Positions 19,717-28,690 of a stretch of 64,000 bases of DNA are shown piece by piece. Positions within the stretch are counted from its first letter, which is position 1. The number at the start of each line of letters is the position of its first letter. The notes beneath the pieces were generated by a model, which had not been told where the DNA came from, searched no databases, and was given only the letters and a program-made list of their open reading frames with translations. Origin of the DNA: an uncultured Lachnospiraceae bacterium (GTDB taxonomy: Bacteria; Bacillota; Clostridia; Lachnospirales; Lachnospiraceae); NCBI GenBank assembly GCA_910585215.1, contig CAJUDQ010000012.1:19173-83172 (forward strand), written 5' to 3'. The translations under genes were made by a program, and so were the position numbers.

Positions 19717-20013
19717 TTATATAATCAAATCTTCCCCCGTATTATTATCTGGTGTTCCCAATATCTCCTCTCCAAACACATTATCATTTTTCAGCTTTAT
19801 AATACAAACAAAATCCTCACTTTTATCAATTACTTTCTCCAAATCACCCCTTAGCTTTATCAACAAAGATGGTGTAATTTCCCCTCTAAAAACAGAATAC
19901 TGAAAATGTGACAGATACTTTTTACATACCTTAAACACTTTTTGAACTCTCTTTTCATTAACATCATAAAACAAAAATGCATAATTATAATTTACTTTAT
20001 CTATTTTCTTCAT
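19717..20013 (-). CDS. cas2: CRISPR-associated endonuclease Cas2
   Basis: 98 residues. The ferredoxin-like fold of Cas2 is recognisable in NYNYAFLFYDVNEKRVQKVFKVCKKYL, with the metal-site Asp in FYDVNEKR, then the central HFQYSVFRGEIT strand. Together with Cas1 it forms the integrase that inserts new spacers at the leader end of the array, which begins 168 bases downstream. The ATG lies 4 bases after the cas1 stop. Last gene of the cas operon. Confidence 0.95.
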   Translation of the reverse strand: MKKIDKVNYNYAFLFYDVNEKRVQKVFKVCKKYLSHFQYSVFRGEITPSLLIKLRGDLEKVIDKSEDFVCIIKLKNDNVFGEEILGTPDNNTGEDLII

Positions 20014-20017
20014 ATAC

Positions 20018-21016
20018 TTAATACTCTTCCTTCAATGAAAATGGGACAAATTCCTTATCTTCCAATATATACTTTATCAATTTGTAACAATCCAGCTTAA
20101 TCGCTGTTCGATAACTGACTTTTCTTTTTAATTTCGGATGCATAAATACGGATTCGATTCTATCTTCAAAAGCCGACACAAATATTTTTCTTCCTTCTTC
20201 ATTTAGCAGGCAATAATTTACATTTTTATCAAAATGTTTTTCTACCTGTAATTTTCTATTATTTACCAAATCAAATATCGTTTTATAAACAATTACTGGC
20301 TTAAATACTTCACTTATATCCAAGCTGAGTGAAAACCTTCTTTCTGCAGGAGAATGTAAAAAACTAATCCTCTGGTCCAGATGTGTCCGATATATAGCCG
20401 AAATAGTTTTTGTATACAGTAATGTATTCCCAAAAGATATCAACGCATTAATAGGATTATCCGGCGGTCTTTTTACTCTCTTATTCAATATAAAATCTTC
20501 TGGCAGAAAATATTGAAAAGCTGCATAAAATTTACCCCATGCTTCTCCTTCATATTTCATAATCTCTGGTATTTCCTCAGCCCTGTCAACATCATTTAAA
20601 AAATCCTTTTTCAACCAGTCAATTGTAGCCTTAACCCCTTTTTTATCATGTTTATAATAATGATACAATACTTCCGCCATATTTTTTCCAATTCCTTTTA
20701 CAATAGCCTTTGCAATATATTCTTTAGATGTCTTATACTTTTCCACTTGTTTTATCAGCAATTTTCCACTTTGATACTGGTCTTTTGGATAAAAGGTTCC
20801 ACTATACCCTTCATAATAATTAAAAAAATGAACAACAACATGATTCTGACTCAAAAAATCCAACAATTTTGTATTAATCGAAACCTCATTTAAACAATAA
20901 ATTTCCTTTGTATTTTCAATCGGAATATACACATTTTTTCCATCCTTTCGAAAACACAGTGAATTATCCTTTCTTGTCAATTCACCCATAGACATAAGAT
21001 ATTTCGTACTTCCCAT
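20018..21016 (-). CDS. cas1: CRISPR-associated endonuclease Cas1, type I-B
   Basis: 332 residues. The N-terminal beta domain (MGSTKYLMSMGELTRKDNSL) is followed by the helical catalytic domain. The metal-binding residues lie in YEGEAWGKFYAAF (Glu), ISFLHSPAERR (His) and SLSLDISEVFKP (Asp/Glu). NALISFGNTLLYTKTISAIYRTHLD is the highly conserved helix of the family. It is the transposase-like integrase of spacer acquisition. It lies 66 bases after cas4 and 4 before cas2. Confidence 0.96.
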   Translation of the reverse strand: MGSTKYLMSMGELTRKDNSLCFRKDGKNVYIPIENTKEIYCLNEVSINTKLLDFLSQNHVVVHFFNYYEGYSGTFYPKDQYQSGKLLIKQVEKYKTSKEYIAKAIVKGIGKNMAEVLYHYYKHDKKGVKATIDWLKKDFLNDVDRAEEIPEIMKYEGEAWGKFYAAFQYFLPEDFILNKRVKRPPDNPINALISFGNTLLYTKTISAIYRTHLDQRISFLHSPAERRFSLSLDISEVFKPVIVYKTIFDLVNNRKLQVEKHFDKNVNYCLLNEEGRKIFVSAFEDRIESVFMHPKLKRKVSYRTAIKLDCYKLIKYILEDKEFVPFSLKEEY

Positions 21017-21082
21017 AAATCCTCCTTATCTCCTGCAATATTACCACAATGAACGTTTATATTTTTATATCACCATATTTTG

Positions 21083-21574
21083 CTATATATAACAATATTC
21101 ATAATAGGCACATTTCTTACATGTACTCTTCTCCAGTCTTTCCGGTATGCTATCTGAATGTATCATTTTCTCAATTTCCTGAATATAATATTCTAATTCA
21201 TTCTCTTCCTTTTCATTCAGCTCTACAATTATCACTGACTTCTCTGTTTTATTTTTTTCTACGATTTCAAGCTTTCCTTTACGAATCATTCCTTTGCTCT
21301 TTAAAACCTTTAAATAATACAGCAACTGCCATTTTGCAGCTTCAATATCTGCATCCGACTTCTTTACCTCAGTCACATATTCTTTGGAAAGCCTGTCTAT
21401 CTTTATATTATCTATCTCTATTTCACTATTTTTCCCTTTTGCCTTTTCTTCATGAATCACCTTTCCTATTTTCACAAGCTCACTGTTATCTTCCAAATTC
21501 AATTTGTTGCCATGAAGATAACACTGGCGTCTGCAATGAAAATAATAATTTATTAATGTTCCATTTATCTGCAT
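21083..21574 (-). CDS. cas4: CRISPR-associated exonuclease Cas4
   Basis: RecB-type nuclease of about 163 residues that trims prespacers and helps select those with a PAM. The first cluster cysteine is in YYFHCRRQCYLHG and the three C-terminal ones in CKKCAYYEYC, giving the 4Fe-4S site. The EIEIDNIKIDRL and QLLYYLKVLKSKG segments hold the nuclease motifs. The chosen ATG at 21574 follows GAGGAG with 5 bases spacing; an upstream ATG at 21610 would overlap cas3 and lacks a ribosome site. 16 bases after the cas3 stop. Confidence 0.93.
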   Translation of the reverse strand: MQINGTLINYYFHCRRQCYLHGNKLNLEDNSELVKIGKVIHEEKAKGKNSEIEIDNIKIDRLSKEYVTEVKKSDADIEAAKWQLLYYLKVLKSKGMIRKGKLEIVEKNKTEKSVIIVELNEKEENELEYYIQEIEKMIHSDSIPERLEKSTCKKCAYYEYCYI

Positions 21575-21590
21575 ATTTTCTCCTCTAATT

Positions 21591-24113
21591 TCAAAAAAAC
21601 ATACTATCACTGTCCAATAAATCCCTGTTTAACTTGCCATTTATAAAATATTTTTCTCCCTCTTGTATAAACCTCAATTCTCCAATCACATCATTATAAC
21701 AAAGATTTGGATTTTTCTTAATAGAGTAAATAAAATAATTCATTTTACTTCTAATCTCAGATAATTTTACCTGTTTTTCAGCATAGTCCATATCGGCCAT
21801 TAACAATTCTTTATATCTATTCCATATTTCTTTCCCATTTAAAATCTCTCCACCTTCCCCCTCTATTATTCGACTGAAATAAACATCCATATTCCATAAG
21901 TTATCCTCTATTAATTTCATTCTTTTTTCTATTTTTCCATAATCTAATTCTCGGATTTCACGATAAAATTCATCCAGTCCCTCTTCCTGTGTACTTTCAT
22001 TTCTATTTGTTTTTATTAATTTCAAAACTTCTTTATAATATTTTGCAAAATCCTTTCGTTGCAAAATTTCTCTCATTTCCAGATTTTTTAATGTCAAATG
22101 TTTACTTATACGATAGTCATTTTTATATATTTGTTCCTGAGAGTCCAAATCAAAAAAATACGCGATTCCTTCTCCATGAAAAGACCTGTTTATTCTTCCG
22201 AGGAACTGTTCCTCACTGTCAAGCTTTGAAATATCCTTATACCCAATTTCCATATCAATATCAACTCCTGCTTCAACTAATTGAGTTGCAACCAGGATAC
22301 ATTCCTCTACCTCATGATTGCGTATTGGTTTCAAAACTTTTTCTCTTTCATAAATAGAATCATCTCCTGTAATACAATATTTTGGCATTGTTATTTTTTC
22401 AGAATTACAAAGCATACCAAAAAACTTTTCAGTTGTCTTTTTTGAAATAAATTCAATTAAGATTCTCTTTTTATTGCTGTAATTCTCTTCTATGTGTTTT
22501 AATAACATTTCCAAAGAAAAAGAAGTATCCAGCAACTCATAAGAAATCTTTACCCTGTTGCAAAATAAATAATGCTCAAAATATTTGTCTGAATTTTTCA
22601 TCAAATATTTTATTTTCAATTTTTCCTCTGCAAGCACCTCCAGATTTGGCAGGGTTGCTGACATAATAATGATTTGCATTCCCATTAAATCGGCACATGC
22701 TTTAAGGGAAAGAATGATCTCCGCCCAGATAGAATTTTTATAACTTTGTATTTCATCCAGAACAATTACCGCATCCATAAGCTGCAAAAATCCAAATAAA
22801 TCCTCTTTTTTGCAGCTGAATAACGTATTAAAAAAACTGACATGAGTAGATAAAATGATAGGATAATTCAAAAATTGCCTGTCCAATAATGCTTTTTGAT
22901 AATACTCCTTGCTGTCTGTTTCTTCATTTTTTATTTTAATTGGAGTAAGAGAATTCACTACTGTAATCTGCTGTGACAATTCTTTTTCTGAAAAAATTTT
23001 TTCCAGATTTCCTCTGTTTTGTTCTACCAGTGTGTTAAACGGATAAATATAAAATAATTTATTCTTATCCTTCATCATATGAAAAGAAAGATTCAGGGCC
23101 ATATTACTTTTTCCGCTTCCTGTAGGCGCTTCAAGAAAATAAATGGATTCTGTCAAAGAATTTAAAAGCTCTTTCTCTGTTTCTAAGAACATACAGCTTC
23201 TCAATTTATTGATATCTGTAATAGTTTGAACTTCACAATCTTCTGCTGCTGATTTTTTCTGTTCAAACTCCCGAATACTCCTGATTAAATCAGTCTTAGA
23301 ATATACCTCTTTGTAATCCTGTATATTGTGAAAAGACCCAAATCCAGTCTTGACAATTCCACTGCAAACCTCACTTGTTGCATAATAATCGCACGAAACA
23401 AGCAGGGAATATAAAAAACGATAATAAAAATACTCTGTAAAAGTTTCCTGCTGACTGTTCTTTCTTTTTATTTTCTCATAACTGCGAAGTATTTTATCAA
23501 GATTATCATAATTTATACTGACAGGCATTTTATATACTTTTATCTCTCCTTTGTTGAATAATAATAAAAATTTTTTTATATTATCTGTTTTTAAATTTAA
23601 ATAATATTCGTGAAAATCCTGAAAATCACTGTGATGTCTTGCTATTACAAAAGAATGTTCCAATAACAATACTTTCAATTTTTTCTTTTCATCTTTCGTA
23701 AAAACAGGATTTGATTCAATGATTCCATAAAAATAATCCAGATAAAAAATGGCCGACAGCATGGAATGATTGCTTCCTGATACCCCTTCAAAGCTTCCTT
23801 TCAAATAAGTTTTATTTTTCATGACTTCTCTTTGAAATACAGGATTACATTTTCCCAAGTCATGAAATACAATTAACTGATATGCCAGTTCTGTAAGAAT
23901 TTTATTTGATTCCTCTTTATGTTCAAAATTTATAAAACTGCAAAACTGTTTTATCACCTTTTCGATTTTTTTATCTCTACACAATTCTTCAAAATATTTT
24001 TCACATGTATAAATATGCTCCTGTAATGTTTCATTTCCCCCTTTTTCCAAGGTATGTGCATATATTACATAATCTTCATCAAATATTTGATTCAATTCAA
24101 GAAATTTGCTCAT
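21591..24113 (-). CDS. cas3: CRISPR-associated helicase/nuclease Cas3 (HD-DEAD fusion)
   Basis: 840 residues. The N-terminal HD nuclease contains His84-Asp85 (VFHDLGKCNPVFQ) and a later HHSDFQDF pair. The helicase part has Walker A in EAPTGSGKS (about 328-336), the DEIQ box at 453-456 and motif VI in GRINRSFHGEG. It is recruited by Cascade to the R-loop to unwind and shred target DNA. Both nuclease and helicase motifs look intact, so the system should be active. It is separated from cas5 by 122 bases holding a strong hairpin, so expression may differ from the Cascade genes. Confidence 0.95.
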   Translation of the reverse strand: MSKFLELNQIFDEDYVIYAHTLEKGGNETLQEHIYTCEKYFEELCRDKKIEKVIKQFCSFINFEHKEESNKILTELAYQLIVFHDLGKCNPVFQREVMKNKTYLKGSFEGVSGSNHSMLSAIFYLDYFYGIIESNPVFTKDEKKKLKVLLLEHSFVIARHHSDFQDFHEYYLNLKTDNIKKFLLLFNKGEIKVYKMPVSINYDNLDKILRSYEKIKRKNSQQETFTEYFYYRFLYSLLVSCDYYATSEVCSGIVKTGFGSFHNIQDYKEVYSKTDLIRSIREFEQKKSAAEDCEVQTITDINKLRSCMFLETEKELLNSLTESIYFLEAPTGSGKSNMALNLSFHMMKDKNKLFYIYPFNTLVEQNRGNLEKIFSEKELSQQITVVNSLTPIKIKNEETDSKEYYQKALLDRQFLNYPIILSTHVSFFNTLFSCKKEDLFGFLQLMDAVIVLDEIQSYKNSIWAEIILSLKACADLMGMQIIIMSATLPNLEVLAEEKLKIKYLMKNSDKYFEHYLFCNRVKISYELLDTSFSLEMLLKHIEENYSNKKRILIEFISKKTTEKFFGMLCNSEKITMPKYCITGDDSIYEREKVLKPIRNHEVEECILVATQLVEAGVDIDMEIGYKDISKLDSEEQFLGRINRSFHGEGIAYFFDLDSQEQIYKNDYRISKHLTLKNLEMREILQRKDFAKYYKEVLKLIKTNRNESTQEEGLDEFYREIRELDYGKIEKRMKLIEDNLWNMDVYFSRIIEGEGGEILNGKEIWNRYKELLMADMDYAEKQVKLSEIRSKMNYFIYSIKKNPNLCYNDVIGELRFIQEGEKYFINGKLNRDLLDSDSMFF

Positions 24114-24190
24114 ATATTTTTCTCCTTTTGTTTTTCATAAAAATACTCCTTTTGATATTTTATATAAAATAGTTTTTGAAAAGTAAAATA

Positions 24191-24231
24191 AATACCGCAA
24201 AATCTATATTATTTACAGATTTTGCGGTATT
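24191..24231 (-). terminator. Intra-operon hairpin between cas5 and cas3
   Basis: AATACCGCAAAATCT (24191-24205) and its exact complement (24217-24231) enclose an 11-base loop, a 15-bp perfect stem. On the minus strand it is followed by ATTTATTTTAC, a weak U-tract. It probably attenuates transcription into cas3-cas4-cas1-cas2 or stabilises the upstream Cascade mRNA. Confidence 0.6.
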
Positions 24232-24235
24232 TTAA

Positions 24236-24949
24236 TTAATAAAAAACGATATTATTTTCCCCATCACTGTATAATATACTATTCCCCTCTTCCACTACTG
24301 CATCTGTAAAAATAAATTTTTTCAATTCATAATGATTTGTTTCCTGATTTAAAGCAATGGGAAGATATTCTTCATATTTATATTTCATCTCATCCCAATC
24401 ATAGACAAACTCTCCCGTTGGAACAAGGGAATTTATTATCTGATTAGATGCTTCTTTTTTCTCTATATTCACTATTTCAATATTTGTAATATTCGCTGGA
24501 TGATCATTTTTACCCAGATATGGGAGATATATGCATTTCTTTTGCTGTATCATGGAAGCCAGTTTTTTACTTTCTTCCTCTTCGATTTTAATATAAATAA
24601 TCCAAAAAGGATTGTCTATCCATTCTTCTTTTATGATTAGATTTCCTCCCTGTTCAAAAGATGCATACCCTACCGTATTATTAAAAAACTGAATTTTTTT
24701 TGAAAAACATCCCTTTTTTGCCTTTGGAATAACAGATATGTTTATATCCTTCAGTTTTTGATAATACTCCGGATAATCCCCATATTGTTCTGAATATTTC
24801 TGATATCCCTGATATCCCAAAATCGCGCCAAACATACCCAGCAATGCAGGCTTATGTATATTTCCATAGGTAAAATAATAATAAGAATTTACTTCCGGAT
24901 TTTTAAAAAAGGCATTTTTCCCCTTGAGTTCAAATCTTAAAGCCTCCAT
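24236..24949 (-). CDS. cas5: Cascade subunit Cas5, type I-B
   Basis: 237 residues. The N-terminus MEALRFELKGKNAFFKNPEVNSY and the following THGN-like YFTYGNIHKPALLGMFGAILGY are typical of I-B Cas5 proteins, whose RAMP fold grips the 5' handle of the crRNA and contacts Cas8. Its start is 2 bases after the cas7 stop, with GAGG in the cas7 tail as ribosome site. Last Cascade gene before the intra-operon hairpin. Confidence 0.93.
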   Translation of the reverse strand: MEALRFELKGKNAFFKNPEVNSYYYFTYGNIHKPALLGMFGAILGYQGYQKYSEQYGDYPEYYQKLKDINISVIPKAKKGCFSKKIQFFNNTVGYASFEQGGNLIIKEEWIDNPFWIIYIKIEEEESKKLASMIQQKKCIYLPYLGKNDHPANITNIEIVNIEKKEASNQIINSLVPTGEFVYDWDEMKYKYEEYLPIALNQETNHYELKKFIFTDAVVEEGNSILYSDGENNIVFY

Positions 24950-24950
24950 A

Positions 24951-25898
24951 TTAAGCCTCTTTTCCAGTAATAATATTATAATATTCTGCTCCTTCTATAT
25001 CTGTTTTTATACTGGTAGTCAAAGGATTATAATATATCTCTATTTTTTTAATTCTATCCTTTATTTCATTCAATATCAATCCACAGTCAAGAGAAATCGT
25101 ATTTTTTTCATCTCCTTTTAAAAAGGTAATATATTCACTCATATTTGGCAGATACAAATCCTCCTCTGTCTCAACAAATAAGCCAAATTCATTCTCACAG
25201 CCTTCTTTTGAATTTGTTGCATATGCAGTTGCCGCTACAAGGGCTGTATTTTTGAATTTTTTATAATCCTCTTCTGTATACCCTTCTGTAACTCCCAGTT
25301 CTGCAAATTCCTTATAAGCCGCAGGATTGACTGTAAAGGGATAAAAATAATGGGCTTCATCACTGACAATTTTAGTTCCAAGTGTGGAATTTTTGGCTTC
25401 TCCTTTTTCATCTGTCGTCTTGGTTCCATCCCTGAACGGAGATAAAATAGGCTGCTCCTGTGCCTCTGTATCTTTATATTTATTATATCCCTGTCCAAAC
25501 TGTACAGCTCCTGTAATAGAAATATTGATTTCTTTTACAGCAAAAGTAGCGCCAAAATTTTTCACATCAACTGCCCGAAATAAATTTTCAAGTACTTCTT
25601 TAATATCTTTCTTTTTTGAATTTAATTCACTGTCAGGAAAAAGCTGCATATATCTTTCATCAATTGTCTTAGGAACAAGAGACATACCGTTTTTCTTGTC
25701 GTCTGATAACTTCATTGATTTGATATATAATACCTTTTCTCCCTGATTTTCCCACATTTTTTTCATTGGATACTTAAATGCTTTATCACTTCCATACACA
25801 TCACCGCCAGATGTTGTCTTTGGATAACCGGAAAAATCTGCATTCCAATTTGACATAATAGATGATACTCCTAATACTCCATACACTCTTTTCTTCAT
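24951..25898 (-). CDS. cas7: Cascade backbone subunit Cas7 (Csh2 type)
   Basis: About 315 residues from the ATG at 25898, which is preceded by GAGAGGA; an in-frame ATG at 25934 adds 12 residues but has no ribosome site. The segments KKRVYGVLGVSSIMSNWNADFSG and FGATFAVKEINISITGAVQFGQGYN match Cas7/Csh2, the RAMP protein that forms the filament on the crRNA spacer. The middle segment with SDEAHYFYPFTVNPAAY is also typical. It lies between cas8b and cas5, the normal I-B order. Confidence 0.93.
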   Translation of the reverse strand: MKKRVYGVLGVSSIMSNWNADFSGYPKTTSGGDVYGSDKAFKYPMKKMWENQGEKVLYIKSMKLSDDKKNGMSLVPKTIDERYMQLFPDSELNSKKKDIKEVLENLFRAVDVKNFGATFAVKEINISITGAVQFGQGYNKYKDTEAQEQPILSPFRDGTKTTDEKGEAKNSTLGTKIVSDEAHYFYPFTVNPAAYKEFAELGVTEGYTEEDYKKFKNTALVAATAYATNSKEGCENEFGLFVETEEDLYLPNMSEYITFLKGDEKNTISLDCGLILNEIKDRIKKIEIYYNPLTTSIKTDIEGAEYYNIITGKEA

Positions 25899-25961
25899 AA
25901 CCAATTCCTCTCTTTCTCTTGTTCCTGTCCACATATTGTTTTATTTCTATTTGTATTATAA

Positions 25962-26402
25962 TTATTTTTCACTGGTATCATTTTCATTGTTATTATTTTC
26001 ACTATTATCATTTTCATTGTTTTCATCTTTGGTGTTTTTCTTTTCATAAATTAAAGAAGATGATACAAATCCTGCCATAATCATTTCGCTGTTTATCTCT
26101 TTTGGTTTATATTCCATAATCGCTGCGGCCATTTTGCCAAACCGGTTTTCAGTATTATGAATAATACTGTAATTATATTTTTTATAAAGCTGCATTAATT
26201 TCTCTTTGATTAGCTCTACATTTTTAGCAACCAGAAATGTATTAATACAAGCTTCGTCTTTTTCCTTTTTCTTACTTTTCGTCAGTAAGTAAGACACAGC
26301 CTGTCCCACTGCATAAGCAAATTCGTCATCAGATGAAAATTCCCAGTCAACCGTTCCTGCCATATTAATATGTTCTCTTAAAGTATTTCTTATCTGTCCC
26401 AT
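25962..26402 (-). CDS. Possible internally translated Cas11b small subunit
   Basis: Methionine 467 of Cas8b (ATG 26402-26400) is preceded by GGTGA four bases upstream, which can pair with the UCACC of the 16S 3' end. Translation from here would give a 146-residue, mostly helical protein. Internal translation of the small subunit from the cas8 3' part is known for I-B, I-C and I-D systems. Here it is a prediction from position and the weak ribosome site only. Confidence 0.35.
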   Translation of the reverse strand: MGQIRNTLREHINMAGTVDWEFSSDDEFAYAVGQAVSYLLTKSKKKEKDEACINTFLVAKNVELIKEKLMQLYKKYNYSIIHNTENRFGKMAAAIMEYKPKEINSEMIMAGFVSSSLIYEKKNTKDENNENDNSENNNNENDTSEK

Positions 26403-27800
26403 ATTTTCACCAGCCTTTCTGTCTTCATTTAAATAATTTAATACTGCCCATCTTACATTAAATTGATGCTGTGCAGCAAACGTTCTATTTTTAACAATTG
26501 AATTTTTTATTAACCTTAAAGTAATCAAATCCAGCAGTTCATATATATAGGTATCTATTCCCTTCCAGAACCAGTTTATTAACTGCTCTCTGCATAGCAG
26601 AAAACATTGTTTTATTGTATCGTCATTATTAAAAGACAAATCTTTTGCCTCTGCATCAAAGCTGTATCTTAATTTCCCTTCAAAAAACGCAGCATCCAAA
26701 GTTTCTTTTATCTGCCAAAGCCTAGATATATCATTTTTATAGTTTTCCTTTACTTTTTCAGAAACTTTCTCTGAAAGACCAATCCAGTCTTTTAAAACAA
26801 AGCTTTTCTTTAAATTTGAATTATAATCTACAATAATATCCGCCTGTTCAATCGAAACTTCATTTTTCTCCTTTTTCATTCTTAAATAATATCCAGATTG
26901 TAAATATTTTGGCTCTTCTGTATTTTTATAAGCTCTGATTTCCGGTTCATCGTCATTATTTATAAGATAAACACAATTCTTACCTCTGGAAACTATTGTC
27001 ATAAAATAATCAAACATTTGATTTTGCAGTAATGCCTGTTTTTGACTGATAAGATTGGGAGTCGATATCTTTCTTGTCTTATTTTCAAGATAAGGCTTTT
27101 TTGCGTTCATATTCATATTATTATTAGATAATCCAAATGTTTCTTCACCCTGAAAAATATTAAAATCATTGTTGTTATATATATTAGGAATAATATATCT
27201 TTTACTTTCTCTTTCATAATATTCCTCTGTCTTTTTCCTATCAGAAAATACAAAAAAAATCTTAACATAATCCTTTCTATCAAAATCAATTCCACTCCAA
27301 CAACTTTCTTCCAATAGATATTTTTCTATTTTTTGAATCAGACCTATATCTGGTGTTCCTATTTCCTTTTCTACACTATTATATAATATCGGGGTATTTT
27401 TTTGACTTTTATATTTTATTTCTGGATTTTTCAATACCTGATAATAGTTTTGTATAATCTCTTTTGTCAATTCTTTCTTTTGTATAGTTTCTTTTTTTAC
27501 TGCAAATGAAAGATAATTATTGGTATGAATTTTTTTTGATTTAATTGGTTTTTGTGAATTTATCCATTTACTGTAATAATCCAATATAGATATTAAATCA
27601 TAGTCCATATTTTCAGAACTTGATATATAATTTTTCTTTTTATCATACTCTATTTCCAAAGTAGTTCTTATCTCAAACCCTGAATCCGTAATTTCTATCA
27701 AACGATAAGTTCCATTTTTTGGAATATAAGCATCTGTAATTACCTTGATTCCTTTTTCCGCTATCCATTTTTCAAAAACCTCGAGATACTCTTTTATCAT
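25962..27800 (-). CDS. cas8b: Cascade large subunit Cas8b (Csh1/TM1802 type)
   Basis: 612 residues; sequence similarity in this family is low and the call rests partly on position between cas6 and cas7. The large subunit reads the PAM and recruits Cas3. The C-terminal helical region (about 467-590) corresponds to the small-subunit domain and could also be made separately from an internal start. The last 20 residues are an Asn/Glu/Asp run (ENNENDNSENNNNENDTSEK) from a simple repeat in the DNA (25965-26030). The ATG at 27800 overlaps no gene and follows GGAGG. Confidence 0.88.
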   Translation of the reverse strand: MIKEYLEVFEKWIAEKGIKVITDAYIPKNGTYRLIEITDSGFEIRTTLEIEYDKKKNYISSSENMDYDLISILDYYSKWINSQKPIKSKKIHTNNYLSFAVKKETIQKKELTKEIIQNYYQVLKNPEIKYKSQKNTPILYNSVEKEIGTPDIGLIQKIEKYLLEESCWSGIDFDRKDYVKIFFVFSDRKKTEEYYERESKRYIIPNIYNNNDFNIFQGEETFGLSNNNMNMNAKKPYLENKTRKISTPNLISQKQALLQNQMFDYFMTIVSRGKNCVYLINNDDEPEIRAYKNTEEPKYLQSGYYLRMKKEKNEVSIEQADIIVDYNSNLKKSFVLKDWIGLSEKVSEKVKENYKNDISRLWQIKETLDAAFFEGKLRYSFDAEAKDLSFNNDDTIKQCFLLCREQLINWFWKGIDTYIYELLDLITLRLIKNSIVKNRTFAAQHQFNVRWAVLNYLNEDRKAGENMGQIRNTLREHINMAGTVDWEFSSDDEFAYAVGQAVSYLLTKSKKKEKDEACINTFLVAKNVELIKEKLMQLYKKYNYSIIHNTENRFGKMAAAIMEYKPKEINSEMIMAGFVSSSLIYEKKNTKDENNENDNSENNNNENDTSEK

Positions 27801-27826
27801 TTTTCCACACCTCCATCCTATACCTT

Positions 27827-28519
27827 TTATAAATACCGATAATTCATGAACCCAAACCCTCTTGCGTTATTTTCTCCCACTCCTGTTCCAAGAGCCATAT
27901 ACCATAAATTCTGCGCATCTTTATTTTTTGAAGCTGTAAACTGAAGTTTATCTCCCAACAAAATCTTTCCTTTATAGCTTACCTTTACAGGCTTATCATT
28001 TTTAAACTCCATAAAATCATATAATTGTATATTCTCGTCCAGCTTTGTATTCATAACAGAATTATACTTCTTTACAAGATTAACAAAAATTCTTTCTTCA
28101 AACTGCCTCACATCCATCGTTTCTCTCCAATATCCCTCAATATTTTTTAAAAGAACTGGAGTAAGACAGAATACTTTATCCAATATCTTCTGTTGTATAA
28201 TCTGCAATTCTCCTCCCAATCCATCCAGTTCTCTGGAACAATGATAATTTAACATAGTTGAAAAATATTCTGCCAACTCCTGTGAAATAGTTCTGATACG
28301 AAAAGTATAAACTTTCCCTGATTTATACTCTTTGTCAGTTTCACACGGGTATAAAAGGTCAAATACATAGTTTTTATATTCCCTGCTATTATGCAGATTT
28401 AAATATTTTTCTTCTTTTGCCAAGGCACTGTCAATAAAATAAGCTATCTTTTCTGATATAAATTCATATGAAATATTCTTTTTAAGCCTTACCTTTTGCC
28501 TGTACTCAAAAACCAGCAT
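27827..28519 (-). CDS. cas6: CRISPR RNA endonuclease Cas6
   Basis: 230 residues. The C-terminus GLGTGVGENNARGFGFMNYRYL is the glycine-rich loop that defines Cas6, the metal-independent RNase that cuts each repeat 8 bases before its end and leaves the ATTGAAAC handle. The early FISEKIAYFIDSALAK region may hold the catalytic His-equivalent, but no residue can be assigned with confidence. Ribosome site AAGGAGAAG before the ATG. First gene of the cas operon; its 5' leader contains two degenerate copies of the repeat it would cleave. Confidence 0.93.
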   Translation of the reverse strand: MLVFEYRQKVRLKKNISYEFISEKIAYFIDSALAKEEKYLNLHNSREYKNYVFDLLYPCETDKEYKSGKVYTFRIRTISQELAEYFSTMLNYHCSRELDGLGGELQIIQQKILDKVFCLTPVLLKNIEGYWRETMDVRQFEERIFVNLVKKYNSVMNTKLDENIQLYDFMEFKNDKPVKVSYKGKILLGDKLQFTASKNKDAQNLWYMALGTGVGENNARGFGFMNYRYL

Positions 28520-28565
28520 CGTTACTTCTCCTTTCTTTCTCCAAACTGTTCAATATCAATTATTA

Positions 28566-28653
28566 ATTTAAAACAGCATCTGTTACTATTAATTTATAGA
28601 AAAAATCTATATATTTTATTATTTCAAAGCATCGATATATGCTTCTATTCATT
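28566..28653 (-). ncRNA. Degenerate repeat-spacer-repeat in the cas6 5' leader (CreR-like)
   Basis: Plus-strand 28621-28653 matches the CRISPR repeat at 10 of the first 13 and 11 of the last 15 positions, with a few inserted bases in the middle. 28566-28594 shares 13 identical bases at its end (TGTTACTATTAAT, 28581-28593) and a preceding CATC. Both face the same way as the array and enclose a 26-base A/T-rich pseudo-spacer (28595-28620). The predicted start of transcription (about 28655) lies just before the first pseudo-repeat. This is the layout of crRNA-resembling cas-regulating RNAs; function is inferred. Confidence 0.6.
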
Positions 28654-28661
28654 ACAAGGAT

Positions 28662-28690
28662 ATTTTAACATAGTTTTTATTAAATGTCAG
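28662..28690 (-). promoter_or_regulatory. Predicted cas operon promoter
   Basis: Minus strand CTGACA (28685-28690), 17 bases, TAAAAT (28662-28667). Transcription would begin near 28655, giving a leader of about 135 bases that contains the pseudo-repeat unit before cas6. Confidence 0.6.

Noticed and set aside
15546..19903. Several plus-strand ORFs of 68-128 codons with repeated peptides such as FNTSHVTIN and SIHLMLLLI
   Set aside because: They are translations of the CRISPR repeats and lack ribosome sites; not genes.
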